A stretch of 64,000 nt of DNA from the NCBI GenBank assembly GCA_030686995.1, contig CM060681.1:168520333-168584332 (forward strand), read 5' to 3'. This DNA is from Artemisia argyi (taxonomy: Eukaryota; Streptophyta; Magnoliopsida; Asterales; Asteraceae). The position numbers were made by a program, and so were the translations under genes. Shown here piece after piece: positions 1-11,817 of the stretch (position 1 is the stretch's first letter; each line of letters begins with the position of its first letter). Under the pieces are notes generated by a model. That model was given only the letters and a program-made list of their open reading frames with translations, did not search any database and was not told the DNA's origin.

Positions 1-1524
1 CTCACCCTTGGGAACACTTTGGAAAATTGCCAAAACCCACCCCTCAACTTTTGTTAAATTGCAAAATAGGTCCTTGTGTAAACCAAAACCAAACCGGACC
101 TAACTAATAATAATACTACTCCAAAACCCAATCCAATACCATCCCTAGCCCACCCATTTCTTTTTCACTTGGGCCCAAATTACCACAGCCCACACCACAC
201 CCTTAATATTAAACCGAGTCAACGTTTGACCCCCTCAGTCAAACTTGGTCAAACGACCATCACCCCCACCATCCTTCCCTCCCCCACAACCCCACTTGCA
301 GGTCCCATCATACCTCCATCAGAAGCCACCGCCCAACCCACTTTACCTAACTATCACACCATAATAAATGCCACCCCCCCCCCAGGTGTAATATCAGTCC
401 AAACACCCTTACCCAATTTTGGCGCCAAAACCTAATTTAAAGGTTGAGATCAATTCAGAGCAAATTAACGGTCAAGATTAAATGGGAAATGATCAGAGGC
501 TCAGAAGAAACCCTAATCATGGGCTATAAAAGGAGAAAGATGCAAGATGAAGCTGTTGTCTAGTTTTTTAGTATAATAGTAGTCGTTTAAGTGTATTAAG
601 CAGTTGTAGTTTAGCTAAAAGCTTTTAAGCATTTGTTTAAGTCAATTCAGTGTACTATTACTCTTTTCAAATCAATATAAGCAAGTTTCTTCAATCTTAT
701 TTGTTAATGCACATTTCAATTTCAAGTAACTTATTTAGATCATAAGCTGTTAGTATTTGTGTTTGAATTATGGATTCTTAAGCTCACTTAGGATTCCATA
801 AAGCCATTTGAAGCTTTTAGAGACCTTAAAAGCCAGTATTAATAGAAAAAATCAAAAATCTAAAAAAGTCAAACTTGGTCAACTGTTTTGGTTCTAACTT
901 GTTTTCAGGTACTGAGGATCAAAAAGGAGCAAGATTGGAGTTGAAGTTTGGCCTATCTAAAGATAGGCTTCATAGGAAAACCCTCTGTTCATGCTGAGGG
1001 TATTCTTGTAAGATTTTGCTCATTTGAATTTTCCACTAAAATTCCTAGTTCTTATTTTGTGATTGCTTGTTGTTGTTCACCATTCTGTGTTTGTTTATGC
1101 TTCTTTGAGTATTGTTAGTTAAATTATAGCCTAATATATATAGCTTGTTTGATAAAATTTGTAGTTATTTTATATCTTAGTTTAATCTGTCAAATTAGCT
1201 TAAGGGTTAAAACTTGTGTGATTATAGTGGTAATCTATTTTTAAGTACTTAAACAAGTTCACATAGTTATAATTAGTGGTCTGGAATCAAGCTTACACAC
1301 CCTAGTAACCAATTGCTTTGAAAAACTCAAAACATTTCAACATTAAGGAATGTTTGGATTTGCAAGTTTAGGTTTGTTGTTATTGATCTCAGAGGGTAAT
1401 TGTAATTCAAACAGTTTGCCTTAGGTCTCATTTGGAAGTTTAGACTATAAAATCAAGTTTTGTTTCACAAAAAAGTCAAAATCTCAAAAATTTGTCTCTC
1501 ACAGTTAACTGTGAGAGTTTTTGG
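1..1524. other. Non-coding, retroelement-like or intergenic DNA with a TATA box
   Basis: No convincing coding region is visible. A TATA-like motif (CTATAAAAGG, about 525-534) is followed by T-rich and intron-like sequence, as in an LTR promoter, but no matching second LTR is present in the window. The C-rich stretch at 100-440 opens one frame by composition only. It may be the remnant of another LTR element or gene-flanking DNA; I cannot decide. Confidence 0.4.
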
Positions 1525-2085
1525 CAGGGCTGTAAACGAACCGGACGAACACGAACGGAGCCCTGTTCATGTTCGTTCATTTAATTTTAACCGGACAAAT
1601 AAACGGACACGGACGCTTAAACGGACGAATTTTCTTGTTCATGTTCGTTTATTAAGAAAATAAATTGTTCATGTTCGTTTATGTTCGTTCATTAAGACAC
1701 TAAACGAACGCTAAACGAAAATAAACGATCGAGCATAAATGAAAATATATAAATAAACATAAACTTTATTGAATTCTTCACAATATATTGTTTTATAAGT
1801 GTTGCTTTGTTTAAACAAACCAATTTTTAAAATTATAAAATTAAAAGATATGATATATGAACATAAATAGATAAATAAACATAAATGAACTTTAACGAAT
1901 ATCTAATCGGACGTTCACGAACGTAAATGAACGAACGAGACTTTTGTTCATGTTCGTTCATTTAACTAAACGAATGTAAAATATCGTTCATGTTCGTTCA
2001 TTTAATAAACGAACGAACATAAACGAACTTTTTACCGAACGGTTCATGAAATGTTCACTGAACGTTCGGTTCGTTTACGGCCCTA
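1525..2085. mobile_element. hAT-type MITE, 561 bp, complete
   Basis: Terminal inverted repeats are visible: the left end reads CAGGGCTGTAAACGAACCG and the right end, reverse-complemented, reads TAGGGCCGTAAACGAACCG. A perfect 8-bp duplication GTTTTTGG flanks it (1517-1524 and 2086-2093). An 8-bp TSD with CAGGG-type ends is the hallmark of the hAT superfamily. The interior has no transposase and consists of sub-terminal variants of GTTCATGTTCGTT in both orientations, so it is non-autonomous and would depend on a hAT transposase encoded elsewhere. Confidence 0.93.
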
Positions 2086-2793
2086 GTTTTTGGTACTCAA
2101 ATCCATCAAATTGGTTACATAAGTTGTTAGTATAGAGTAAACTAGCTTAAATATATCTCATAACATCATTTTTAATCAGTAGGAGTTAGTAGAAATTCAA
2201 ATAAGTCAACTCTTGTGTTTTACTCAAAAAGTCAAATTGCACCATCTCAGATTTTTGCTAAAATTACAAGAATTTTTGTGATTTATGTGTTTGGATTGAG
2301 GATCTGGAATTCATTGTAGTTAAACTTTGCCACCTCACCTTCATTTTCCCAGGGTTTCCTTAATTTTGTGAAAATTTCTTGTGGACTAAAATACCCATGG
2401 AAGTGGACTGCAGGGCAAGCCTTTGCCCTGTGCACTCAGCCCACTTTGGTGGCTGTTGTAGCCTAACCCAGTAGGACCCAGTGGTTCAAATTGGTTTTTC
2501 CCAACCCCCTCCTACCAGGGAACAAGGATTGACCATTTGTTTGACCTATAGCCTAGTGGACCCCACCTAGAATTCACCCATAAGTTTGTCCCCATTCTGT
2601 GTTCATACTCAGTTTGCTTAAGTGCTTATTTGGTTCCACACAGCTTATTTGTGATCACCAATTGTTGTTTCTGGCTTATTTGAGTCAGTATAGCTTATTT
2701 GTACCCATTTCCATCATTGTAGACCCCACCCAAAGTCATTTGTGCTTATTTGTCCATCCAGTCAACATAAGTCAACTGCTAAGCAAAAGGGGG
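2086..2793. other. Non-coding flank of the Athila 5' LTR
   Basis: After the MITE the sequence continues as non-coding DNA. From about 2620 the motif GCTTATTTG recurs several times. The last bases before the LTR (AAAAGGGGG, 2785-2793) look like a polypurine tract rather than random flank. The one open frame here (2599-2853) runs into the LTR and has no recognisable domain. Confidence 0.5.
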
Positions 2794-4046
2794 TGCATAC
2801 AGCTTATTTATAAGCTTTTTCAAAAGTGTTTTCACAAAAGTTTTCTATTTTGAGTAGTTAAGTAAGTTTGTAAAAGAAAAACCAAGAAAATCCAAATTTA
2901 AATTAAGTGATAGTTTCTATTTAATTCAATTTATCTTTTAATTTTCATTTTTAGATTTTTATTAAGTACTTAGTATTTTTATATTTTTATTAATTACCTT
3001 ATATAGTTAAGTAATTTTAGTAATTTTTTCAGATTTTTATTTTGCCATTTAGTAATTATTAGATTTAATACTAGTTTTCTTAATTATTAATTAATATTAA
3101 GTATTAAATAGCATAGTTTGTTTTTATAAAGCAGAACCTAGTTTTTATATTTTTCCTAGCTCTAATATAGCATAATAGATTTTTAGAAAATATATTTTTA
3201 ATTTCTACTGTTCATTTTCCATTTTTCTTATTTTAATTGTTTAAATTAGATTTAAAGTAATTAAAAGGTAATTAATTAGTGGATTAGCCTTAAACATAAT
3301 TTTTAGAAGTTTTTATAATTTTGTAGGATTCCTGTGATGGTTAATAATTTTATAAATTTTCTCATAATTTTCTAAGTTAATTTAGTATTAATAATAATTT
3401 AAAGTAGTTTAATTAGTTTAATTAAGTTAAATAGTTTTTAATTAATAACAAAACCATAAAAAGACAAAAATATTTATTTTTATTTTTTTATACTTTCTTC
3501 AAGTTCTAATTTAAGTTTAGAAATTATTTTTGCAAGTTTTTATGTTAATTTGTAATACTTATAATTATTAGTTAATTTAAATTAGATTTTAATTAGATTT
3601 TAATTAGTTTAATTAATTAAATAATATTTAAAAATTAAAATAATCACTTTTATAATTTCATTTTTAATTTAAAATTTCTTTTTAATTTTTAAGTTTCAAA
3701 AAGTTCAAAAGCACCCCCTGTAGTTTGTTAATCATCAAATCCCACTTTTTCAGTCCAATTGCGTGAATCTTAATTGTGAATTTGTGCATATCCTTGTATA
3801 TCTGATTTTTTTGAATATTATATCTGTGTACAAATACCAAAATAACAGTAGCAAAATCAATTCCACATCATCTGGGCTACTGTCCTCAGTGCCACTCACT
3901 CATAAACGATTTCAAACGACACCATTTCAATCCCGCTGAGACTTTAACGACCCGGGGACACACTATACTATCCACGGAGTATTGGGATAAGCTGTTTTTG
4001 ACTAGTTGACCTTGGTCAATTATATCTGACGGTTTAGCCTCAATCA
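2794..4046 (+). repeat. Athila-lineage 5' LTR (1253 bp)
   Basis: It begins TGCATACAGC, ends CCTCAATCA, and is matched almost base for base by 10564-11817. It is followed after a few bases by an Athila-type primer-binding site. Differences from the 3' LTR are scattered single substitutions and one-base indels, so the copy is not brand new. The body is very AT-rich. No 5-bp target duplication is shared between the two outer flanks (GGGGG against GCTAC). Confidence 0.93.
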
Positions 4047-4684
4047 AAATTTGGCGCCGCTGCCGGGGAGGTTGTTGCGTCTTTTAAAAATCGTTTTAAG
4101 TTTAGTGGTTCAAAACCCTCCCTGTACAAATTTCACACAAATTTGTAAAAAGTTTTTTGTAAAAAACATAATCATATCAAAAAAATTCATTAACACTTTT
4201 CCTAAAGTGTTAAAAACACCAAAAAAATAAAAAACAACAAAACAAACTGTGAAGTTAAATTACTTCGTTTTCTTTAAGATTACAACCTGAAACAGTTGGT
4301 TTAAGGTAAGTTCTGAAATTAAATTGCGAACTGAAGAGGAAACCTATTTACTTCCTCCCGCCAGCCTGCGAGTAATCTTAAAAGAACGATTTCGGTTAAC
4401 GAATCAGTTCCAAAAATATTTCCCAAGTTTTCTGCACACACACCCATAAGCCTAAAGCAGTTTTTTAAATTAATAAATACATAAAATCTTACCACCGCAA
4501 ACTAAGGCTGAACACCTACCAACTGGGGGTGTGGACATAATAAGTTCCCAAACTTAAGATTAAAACTTGCCTTTATATCCCTGTGGGTGGTGTACCTTTT
4601 TTAAAGAAGCCATTCACTTGTGATAATTGGTTTAAGTTCACTGTGGTTTTGCCTCGATCTTTTTTGAAAAATTGTTTTTAGTGC
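4047..4684 (+). other. Athila primer-binding site and gag leader
   Basis: The primer-binding site TGGCGCCGCTGCCGGGGA starts at 4052, six bases after the LTR. This is the form typical of Athila-group elements. The rest is the untranslated leader to the gag start at 4685; I see no ORF or structural RNA in it. Confidence 0.85.
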
Positions 4685-6199
4685 ATGCGCACTCAGTCAA
4701 AAACAAAACGTAAACATCAGAAAAACGTACCCGAGCTACGTTCTGACACACAAGAACCAAAGACCGAAATGGCCGCTGGGCCACCACCACCTTTACCACC
4801 CCTTGACCCTCCCAGGGATGTGCCAGCTCCCGATCTCCGAACGATGGAGGAGCTGTGCCAGCCTACCATGCAAGGGCGGGGTGGGCCTATTGCACCACTC
4901 ACTATTGAGGCTACGGACTTTGGCCTCAAGCACCACATGATCCAACAAGTCCAGAATTCGTGTCAATTTCACGGATTACCGGGTGACGATGCCAATAAGC
5001 ATCTTGACAAATATCTCACGGTCACCCAAAGCATGAAACAGCACGGTGTCACCGATGATGCTCTCCGGCTGTACCTCTTCCCCTATTCTCTCACTCATCA
5101 TGCCACTGCATGGTTTGACCGACTCCCAAAGAATTCTATTCACACCTTTGATGAAATGGTAACCAAGTTTTTAGCAAAATATTTTCCACCTTCCATGGTT
5201 ACCAAGTTACGAAATGATATCAGCAACTTCCGGCAACGTCTCGATGAGTCTCTTTTTAAGGCTTGGGAACGTTATAAGCTAGCTATTGATCGGTGCCCTA
5301 ACCACAATATGTTGCAAGTTACCATCATAGATACCTTCTATAATGGTCTGACATTGAGGCACCGGGATATTCTAAATGTTGCTGCTGGTGGGACCTTTAT
5401 GAAAAGGCGTCCCCAGGAGTGCTATGACTTAATCGAGAACATGACTGCCCACCATAACTTTTGGGATTCCTCTGCGGAGAGGGATGCGTCATGTAATTCA
5501 GTTACTCCATCATCATCATCTCCTGAAATAATTGCTCTTACCAAAAAGATGGATGATATTTCTACGGTTGTGTTGAGAATGAACCAAACGATGCAAAATC
5601 AGGTTCAAAATCAACAAGTGAAAGCCGTGGCCCGAAGTTGTGAAACTTGTGGGGGCCCTCATCTGTATTCCGAGTGTCCAGCTACTGCTGGCTTTCCTCA
5701 AGAGAACGTGTATGCTGCTCACGGTTCCTACAATACGGGGGGTAATTCTTACCAATCGCAAGGGGACCGTAATCTCTTAAGCTATCGTTCCAACAATTTT
5801 CTCGGACCTCCCGGTTTTAACCAAAATCAAAACCGTAACTCGAATCAGAATTTTAACCAAGGTCAAAACTCAAATTTCCAAAACCCGAACCAAAATCAAG
5901 GCCAGTTTAATCAAAACAATTTTCAAAATGGCAATCAAAACCAAGGTTTTCAAGGAAATTTTCAAAGAAACCAGAATCAAGGGAATTACAATCAGGGTAA
6001 TTTCAATCAGAGAAACACTTTTCAGGGTAACAACAATCAAAATCAAGGGAATTTTCAAAACAACCGTGTTCAAAATCCTCCTGTTCAAAATCAAAACGTT
6101 GTTCCACCCTCGTCTTCCTCCGATGCTGTGTTTAAACAATTCATGAAAGCACAAGAGGAAACGAATCGGTTATTGCTCAGCACAATCTCTGAACTTTAG
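4685..6199 (+). CDS. Athila-type Gag polyprotein (N-terminal ORF, ends at an in-frame stop)
   Basis: Structural capsid/nucleocapsid protein of a Ty3/gypsy element, which would package element RNA in cytoplasmic particles. The 504-aa frame has a Pro-rich N-terminus, a retrotransposon gag domain (about residues 90-230, with WFDRLPKNSI and FPPSMVTKLRNDI landmarks), one CX2CX3HX4C zinc knuckle near residue 319 (CETCGGPHLYSEC), and a long Asn/Gln/Phe-rich tail of FQGNxNQN-like repeats (about 370-470). The frame stops at TAG 6197-6199, but the protease continues in the same frame with no other stop. Athila gag-pol is normally one frame, so this stop is probably a lesion, although readthrough cannot be excluded. 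The start is the first ATG of the frame. Confidence 0.9.
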   Translation: MRTQSKTKRKHQKNVPELRSDTQEPKTEMAAGPPPPLPPLDPPRDVPAPDLRTMEELCQPTMQGRGGPIAPLTIEATDFGLKHHMIQQVQNSCQFHGLPGDDANKHLDKYLTVTQSMKQHGVTDDALRLYLFPYSLTHHATAWFDRLPKNSIHTFDEMVTKFLAKYFPPSMVTKLRNDISNFRQRLDESLFKAWERYKLAIDRCPNHNMLQVTIIDTFYNGLTLRHRDILNVAAGGTFMKRRPQECYDLIENMTAHHNFWDSSAERDASCNSVTPSSSSPEIIALTKKMDDISTVVLRMNQTMQNQVQNQQVKAVARSCETCGGPHLYSECPATAGFPQENVYAAHGSYNTGGNSYQSQGDRNLLSYRSNNFLGPPGFNQNQNRNSNQNFNQGQNSNFQNPNQNQGQFNQNNFQNGNQNQGFQGNFQRNQNQGNYNQGNFNQRNTFQGNNNQNQGNFQNNRVQNPPVQNQNVVPPSSSSDAVFKQFMKAQEETNRLLLSTISEL

Positions 6200-7461
6200 A
6201 AGTCTTTAAATGATCGACCCTCGGGCCCAGGTACATTACCGAGCAACACGATCGCTAACCCGAGGGGCGATGTCAAAGCGATCACCACCCGAAGTGGGGT
6301 ATCTTACAATGGACCCTCGATTCCTTCTACCTCTTCTTCTCCTCCTAAGGTAGCAGAACGTGAACCTGAGGTTACCACGGACACGGTACTTCCTACTAAT
6401 AACGGAGGTATCAACAACGTCCACCCTCAAGTTTTCCCGGTCCCGGCTCGTAAGCCGAAAGTTGTATTTGATCCCCCTGTGAGTTCTGATGAAATTCCAA
6501 AGAATGATCCTAAGCCTTCAATTCCATATCCTTCACGTTTGAATGATCAAAAGAACCGCGAAAAAGCTAACCATCAGATGGAAAAATTTTATCAAATTTT
6601 CCAAGAATTACACTTTGATATTAGCTTCGCGGACGCTCTTCTTCTCATGCCTAAGTTTGCTTCGACAATCAAAAATCTGATAAGCAACAAAGAAAAACTC
6701 TGTGAAATGGCAAAAACTCCTCTTAATGAGCATTGCTCAGCAGTGCTCTTGAAAAAGCTTCCCGAAAAGCTTGGAGATCCCGGGAAATTTCTCATTCCTT
6801 GTATTTCCCCGGGGATGGTTGAATGCTTTGCCTTGGCTGATCTCGGTGCAAGCATTAACCTCATGCCTTACACAGTCTGGAAAAGACTCTCACTCCCTGC
6901 TCTCACTCCGACCTGCATGACACTCGAGCTTGCAGATCGTACTATATCCCGTCCTCTCGGCATTGCCGAAGATATCTTCGTGAAAGTAGGAAAGTTCCAT
7001 TTTCTGGCAGATTTCGTGATTGTTGATTTCGATGCTGACCCAAGAGTTCCTCTCATTCTCGGGAGGGGATTCTTAAGAACAGAGAAGAAATCACTCTACA
7101 TGTTGGTGGCGAAGCCATCACATTCAATCTTGATCAGACTTCAAGATACTCCTCCAACTATGACGTTGAAACGGTTAACCGAATTGACATCATCGATGTT
7201 GCGTCTGAGGAGTATTCTCAAGAAGTCCTTGGTTTCTCATCCAGTGGCAGTCTTTCTACTGATCCTATCATTTCCGACTCTTCCCCTTCCCTCACTCCGT
7301 TTGAGGGAAGTGACTTCCTTCTGGAAGCGGTCGAGGCTTTTCTTGCTCAAGATAGCTCAATCCCAAGTGGGGTTGATGAAAACTATCTTGACCCGGAGGG
7401 GGACATTCTTCTCCTTGAAAGATTGTTAAATGACGATCCTTCACCCTCTCCATCTCCATAA
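6200..7461 (+). pseudogene. Athila protease region, disrupted
   Basis: Continues the gag frame directly after the 6197 stop. An aspartic protease segment carries the active-site-like stretch ADLGASINLMP (about 6836-6868), with LILGRGFLRT as the C-terminal landmark (to about 7081). At about 7080 the conserved reading moves to another frame (VGGEAITF motif, from about 7084), consistent with a small deletion. That frame runs through an acidic linker to TAA at 7459-7461. The protease would cleave the polyprotein. As it stands the segment cannot give a full product. Confidence 0.85.
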
Positions 7462-8948
7462 ATACTTCATAAAGCGGAAGTCAAAAATGTTGAAATAACT
7501 GAAGACTTTCCCGAGGTTGAGCTCAAGGACTTGCCTCCTCATCTAGAATATGCATTTCTTGAGGGTGATAATAAATTGCCCGTCATTATTGCTAAAGACT
7601 TAAAAGATGAGGAAAAGGCAGCACTCCTGAAGGTTCTTAAAGCAAACAAGCAAGCAATTGCTTGGAAACTCTCCGACATTAAGGGCATAAGCCCGGACTT
7701 TTGTACACACAAAATCTTAATGGAGGATGACTTTAAGCCAGCAGTGCAACAACAGAGAAGGGTAAATCCAAAAATCCACGAAGTTATCAAACAAGAAGTT
7801 CTTAAACTTCTTGATGCGGGATTGATTTATCCTATTTCTGACAGTCCTTGGGTTAGCCCAATTCATTGTGTCCCTAAAAAGGGTGGCATTACCGTTGTCA
7901 CCAACGAGGATAACGAGTTGATTCCAACTCGTTTGGTCACGGGTTGGCGAGTATGTATTGACTATCGAAAGTTAAATGAAGCCACCCGTAAAGACCATTT
8001 TCCTCTCCCTTTTATGGACCAGATGCTTGAAAGACTTGCGGGGAATGAATACTACTGCTTCCTCGATGGTTTTTCGGGTTACTTCCAAATCCCCAGGATC
8101 AAGAGAAGACTACCTTCACATGCCCCTACGGAACTTTTGCATACATACGTATGCCTTTCGGCTTATGTAATGCACCAGGCACGTTCCAGAGGTGCATGAT
8201 GTCTATCTTTTCCGAAATGATCGGGAAAACCATGGAGGTATTCATGGATGACTTTTCAGTCATCGGGGATTCATTCCAGTCTTGCCTCTCCCACTTGGAA
8301 CAGATGCTTAAACGTTGCAAAGAAACGAATCTAAGTCTCAACTGGGAGAAGAGCCACTTTATGGTCAAGGAGGGCATTGTCCTCGGCCATAAAATTTCAG
8401 AAAACGGGATTGAGGTTGACAGAGCCAAAATTGATGTCATCGCTAAATTACCTCATCCCACCACCGTAAAAGGTGTTAGGAGCTTTTTGGGTCATGCCGG
8501 CTTCTACCGTAGGTTTATCCAAGATTTTTCTAAGATTGCCCGGCCTATGACCCATCTCCTCGAAAAGGATGCTCCTTTCATCTTCTCTCCTGAGTGCATC
8601 GAAGCTTTTGAAACATTAAAGAAAAAGCTTACCGAGGCACCGATTCTTGTTGCCCCCGATTGGGACCTACCTTTTGAGCTTATGTGCGATGCTAGTGATT
8701 TTGCCATAGGTGCGGTCTTGGGGCAACGAAAAGCAAAATACTTTCAGCCTATACACTACGCAAGCAAAACTATGACCGAGGCTCAAGGTCATTACACCAC
8801 CACTGAAAAAGAACTCCTAGTTGTGGTGTACGCCTTTGAGAAATTCCGGCCATACTTGATCCTGACCAAATGCGTGGTGTATACGGATCACTCGGCTTTG
8901 AAGTACCTATTTTCAAAGCAAGATGCAAAGCCGAGACTTCTCCGTTAG
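7462..8948 (+). pseudogene. Athila reverse transcriptase and RNase H, disrupted
   Basis: Reverse transcriptase plus RNase H of the same element. RT landmarks are DSPWVSPIHCVPKKGG, WRVCIDYRKLN, MPFGLCNAPGTFQRCM and the catalytic FMDD at 8241-8252. RNase H follows (LMCDASDFAIGAVL; YTDHSALKYL). The first part (7462 to about 8094) reads in one frame and the remainder (from about 8097) in another. The junction falls just before MPFGL, where conserved residues are missing, consistent with a short deletion. TAG at 8946-8948 then interrupts the end of RNase H. The enzyme would copy element RNA into DNA, but this copy is dead. Confidence 0.9.
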
Positions 8949-10394
8949 GTTCTCCTCCTCCAAGAATTTGATATCATTATCCGTGATAAAAAAGGAGCTG
9001 AGAACCTTGCTGCTGATCATCTCTCACGATTAGAAAACCCTCATCAGGATGTGTTTGAGAAAAAGGAAATAAATGAAACATTTCCTCTCGAAACACTCAA
9101 TGCGGTTGCTTTTTGTGGTGACTCTACTACCCCATGGTTTGCCGACTTTGCAAATTACCATGCGGGTAACTTCATCGTTAAGGGGTTAACGTCCCAACAA
9201 AAGAACAAATTCTTCAAAGACGTTAAACATTACTTCTGGGACGACCCCTTTCTCTTCAAAATCTGTGCCGATCAAGTCATCAGGCGATGTGTATACGGAC
9301 AGGAAGCCGCTGATATTCTCAAAGCTTGCCATGCTGGACCCACCGGGGGCCACCATAATCCTAACTACACCGCCAAAAAGGTGTTTGATTCCGGTTTCTA
9401 TTGGCCCACGATCTATAAGGATGCCCACGAGTTAGTCAAAGCCTGTGATGCTTGTCAGCGTCACGGGAATATTTCACAAAAGAACGAAATGCCACAAAAT
9501 GCCATTCAAGTTTGTGAAATCTTTGACGTCTGGGGCATTGATTTTATGGGGTCATTCCCATCTTCTCGTGGAAACAAGTATATTCTCGTGGCTGTTGACT
9601 ATTTGTCAAAATGGGTTGAGGCTAAGGCCTTACCCACTAACGATGCCCGAGTTGTTGTGAAATTCTTGAAATCCCTCTTTGCTCGTTTTCGGACTCCACG
9701 TGCCATCATTAGTGATCGCGGTACTCACTTTTGCAATGATCAATTTGCAAAAGTCATGCTTAAGTACGGTGTTACTCATCGTCTTTCTACCGCGTATCAT
9801 CCCCAAACAAGTGGGCAGGTGGAGGTTTCCAACCGTGGTATAAAACGGATTCTGGAAAGGACAGTAGGTGAAAACCGTGCTTCCTGGTCGGATAAACTAG
9901 ATGATGCACTCTGGGCCTTCCGTACAGCTTACAAAACACCCATCGGGTGTACTCCATACAAGCTTGTATACGGGAAGGCGTGTCATTTACCGATCGAGCT
10001 CGAGCACAAAGCCTACTGGGCCTTAAAACATGCTAACTACGACCTTCATAAAGCGGGTGATCACCATAAGGTTCAACTCAATGAATTAAACGAACTTCGT
10101 GATCAAGCCTACGAGAACTCTTTGATCTACAAAGAAAAGACAAAGAAGATTCATGACTCTAAAATCAAGAACCGCGTTTTCAACTCAAGATTAAAGATCT
10201 TCTCGGGGAAATTAAAAACCCGATGGACTGGACCATTCACTATTGCTAAAGTATATCCATACGGGACTGTTGAGTTATCTCAACCCGAAGGTCCCAACTT
10301 CAAAGTGAATGGTCATCGATTGAAACATTATTTTGGAGAGGACATACCACCCATGGTTGTCCCGGATCTCCAAACTTTCCCCATGGACCAATGA
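8949..10394 (+). pseudogene. Athila RNase H end and integrase
   Basis: Continues in the same frame after the 8946 stop; the stretch 9051-10394 is fully open (447 aa). It shows the HHCC zinc finger (HAGPTGGHH ... CDACQRHG), a DDE core (D in WGIDFMG, D in ISDRGTHF, E in [10 protein letters not shown]) and a C-terminal GPY/F-type module ([14 protein letters not shown]). All catalytic positions are visible. Integrase would insert the cDNA. No envelope-like ORF, common in Athila elements, lies between its end and the 3' LTR. Confidence 0.9.
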
Positions 10395-10563
10395 ATTCGG
10401 GGATCGAGTCAAGCTAGTGACTCGGTGAACAAAAATTAGCAACATATATGGGCTTTCACCCGTATTTCTGACTTCTTTCTACTTTCTACCACCCTAGTGT
10501 GGGGAAGTGGCCGTCCCCCACCGTTTGAAAAGTAAATATGTATATAAGTTTCTTCAAAAGGGG
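10395..10563 (+). other. Athila 3' non-coding stretch and polypurine tract
   Basis: Only about 170 bp separate integrase from the 3' LTR. It ends in CAAAAGGGG, the plus-strand priming polypurine tract, directly before TGCATAC. The envelope-like gene seen in many Athila elements is absent. Confidence 0.8.
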
Positions 10564-11817
10564 TGCATACAGCTTATTTATAAGCTTTTTCAAAAGTGTT
10601 TTCACAAAAGTTTTCTATTTTGAGTATTTAAGTAAGTTTGTAAAAGAAAAACCAAGAAAATCCAAATTTAAATTAAGTGATAGTTTCTATTTAATTCAAT
10701 TTATCTTTTAATTTTCATTTTTAAATTTTTATTAAGTACTTAGTATTTTTATATTTTTATTAATTACCTTATAAAGTAAAGTAATTTTAGTAATTTTTTC
10801 AGATTTTTATTTTGCCATTTAGTAATTATTATATTTAATACTAGTTTTCTTAATTATTAATTAATATTAAGTATTAAATAGCATAGTTTGTTTTTATAAA
10901 GCATAACCTAGTTTTTATATTTTTCCTAGCTCTAATATAGTATAATAGATTTTTAGAAAATATATTTTTAATTTCTACTATTCATTTTCCATTTTTCTTA
11001 TTTTAATTGTTTAAATTAGATTTAAAGTAATTAAAAGGTAATTAATTAGTGGATTAGCCTTAAACATAATTTTTAGAAGTTTTTATAATTTTGTAGGATT
11101 CCTGTGATGGTTAAGTAATTTTATAAATTTTCTCAAAATTTTCTAAGTTAATTTAGTATTAATAATAATTTAAAGTAGTTTAATTAGTTTAATTAAGTTA
11201 AATAGTTTTTAATTAATAACAAAACCATAAAAAGACAAAAATATTTATTTTTATTTTTTTATACTTTCTTCAAGTTCTAATTTAAGTTTAGAAATTATTT
11301 TTTCAAGTTTTTAGGTTAATTTGTAATACTTATAATTATTAGTTAATTTAAATTAGATTTAAATTAGATTTTAATTAGTTTAATTAATTAAATAATATTT
11401 AAAAATTAAAATAATCACTTTTATAATTTCATTTTTAATTTAAAATTTCTTTTTAATTTTTAAGTTTCAAAAAGTTCAAAAGCACCCCCTGTAGTTTGTT
11501 AATCATCAAATCCCATTTTTTCAGTCCGATTGCGTGAATCTTTATTGTGAATTTGTGCATATCTTTGTATATCTGATTTTTGTGAATATTATATCTGTAT
11601 ACAAATACCAAAATAACAGTAGCAAAATCAATTCCACATTATCTGGGCTACTGTCCTCAGTGCCACTCACTCATAAACGATTTCAAACGACACCATTTCA
11701 ATCTCGCTGGGACTTTAACGACCTGGGGACACACTATACTATCCACGGAGTATTGGGATAAGCTGTTTTTGACTAGTTGACCTTGGTCAATTATATCTGA
11801 CGGTTTAGCCTCAATCA
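10564..11817 (+). repeat. Athila-lineage 3' LTR (1254 bp)
   Basis: Direct repeat of 2794-4046, from TGCATACAGC to CTCAATCA. At 11818 it abuts coding sequence of an unrelated Tat-type polymerase with no matching target duplication. Confidence 0.93.

Noticed and set aside
169..435. 88-aa Pro/Thr-rich frame
   Set aside because: Produced by C-rich DNA; no domain and no gene context.
5870..6154. Minus-strand and second plus-strand frames over the Gag tail
   Set aside because: They arise from the Asn/Gln-rich repeats of Gag in other frames.
10395..10563. Envelope-like gene of Athila
   Set aside because: Only about 170 non-coding bases lie between integrase and the 3' LTR.
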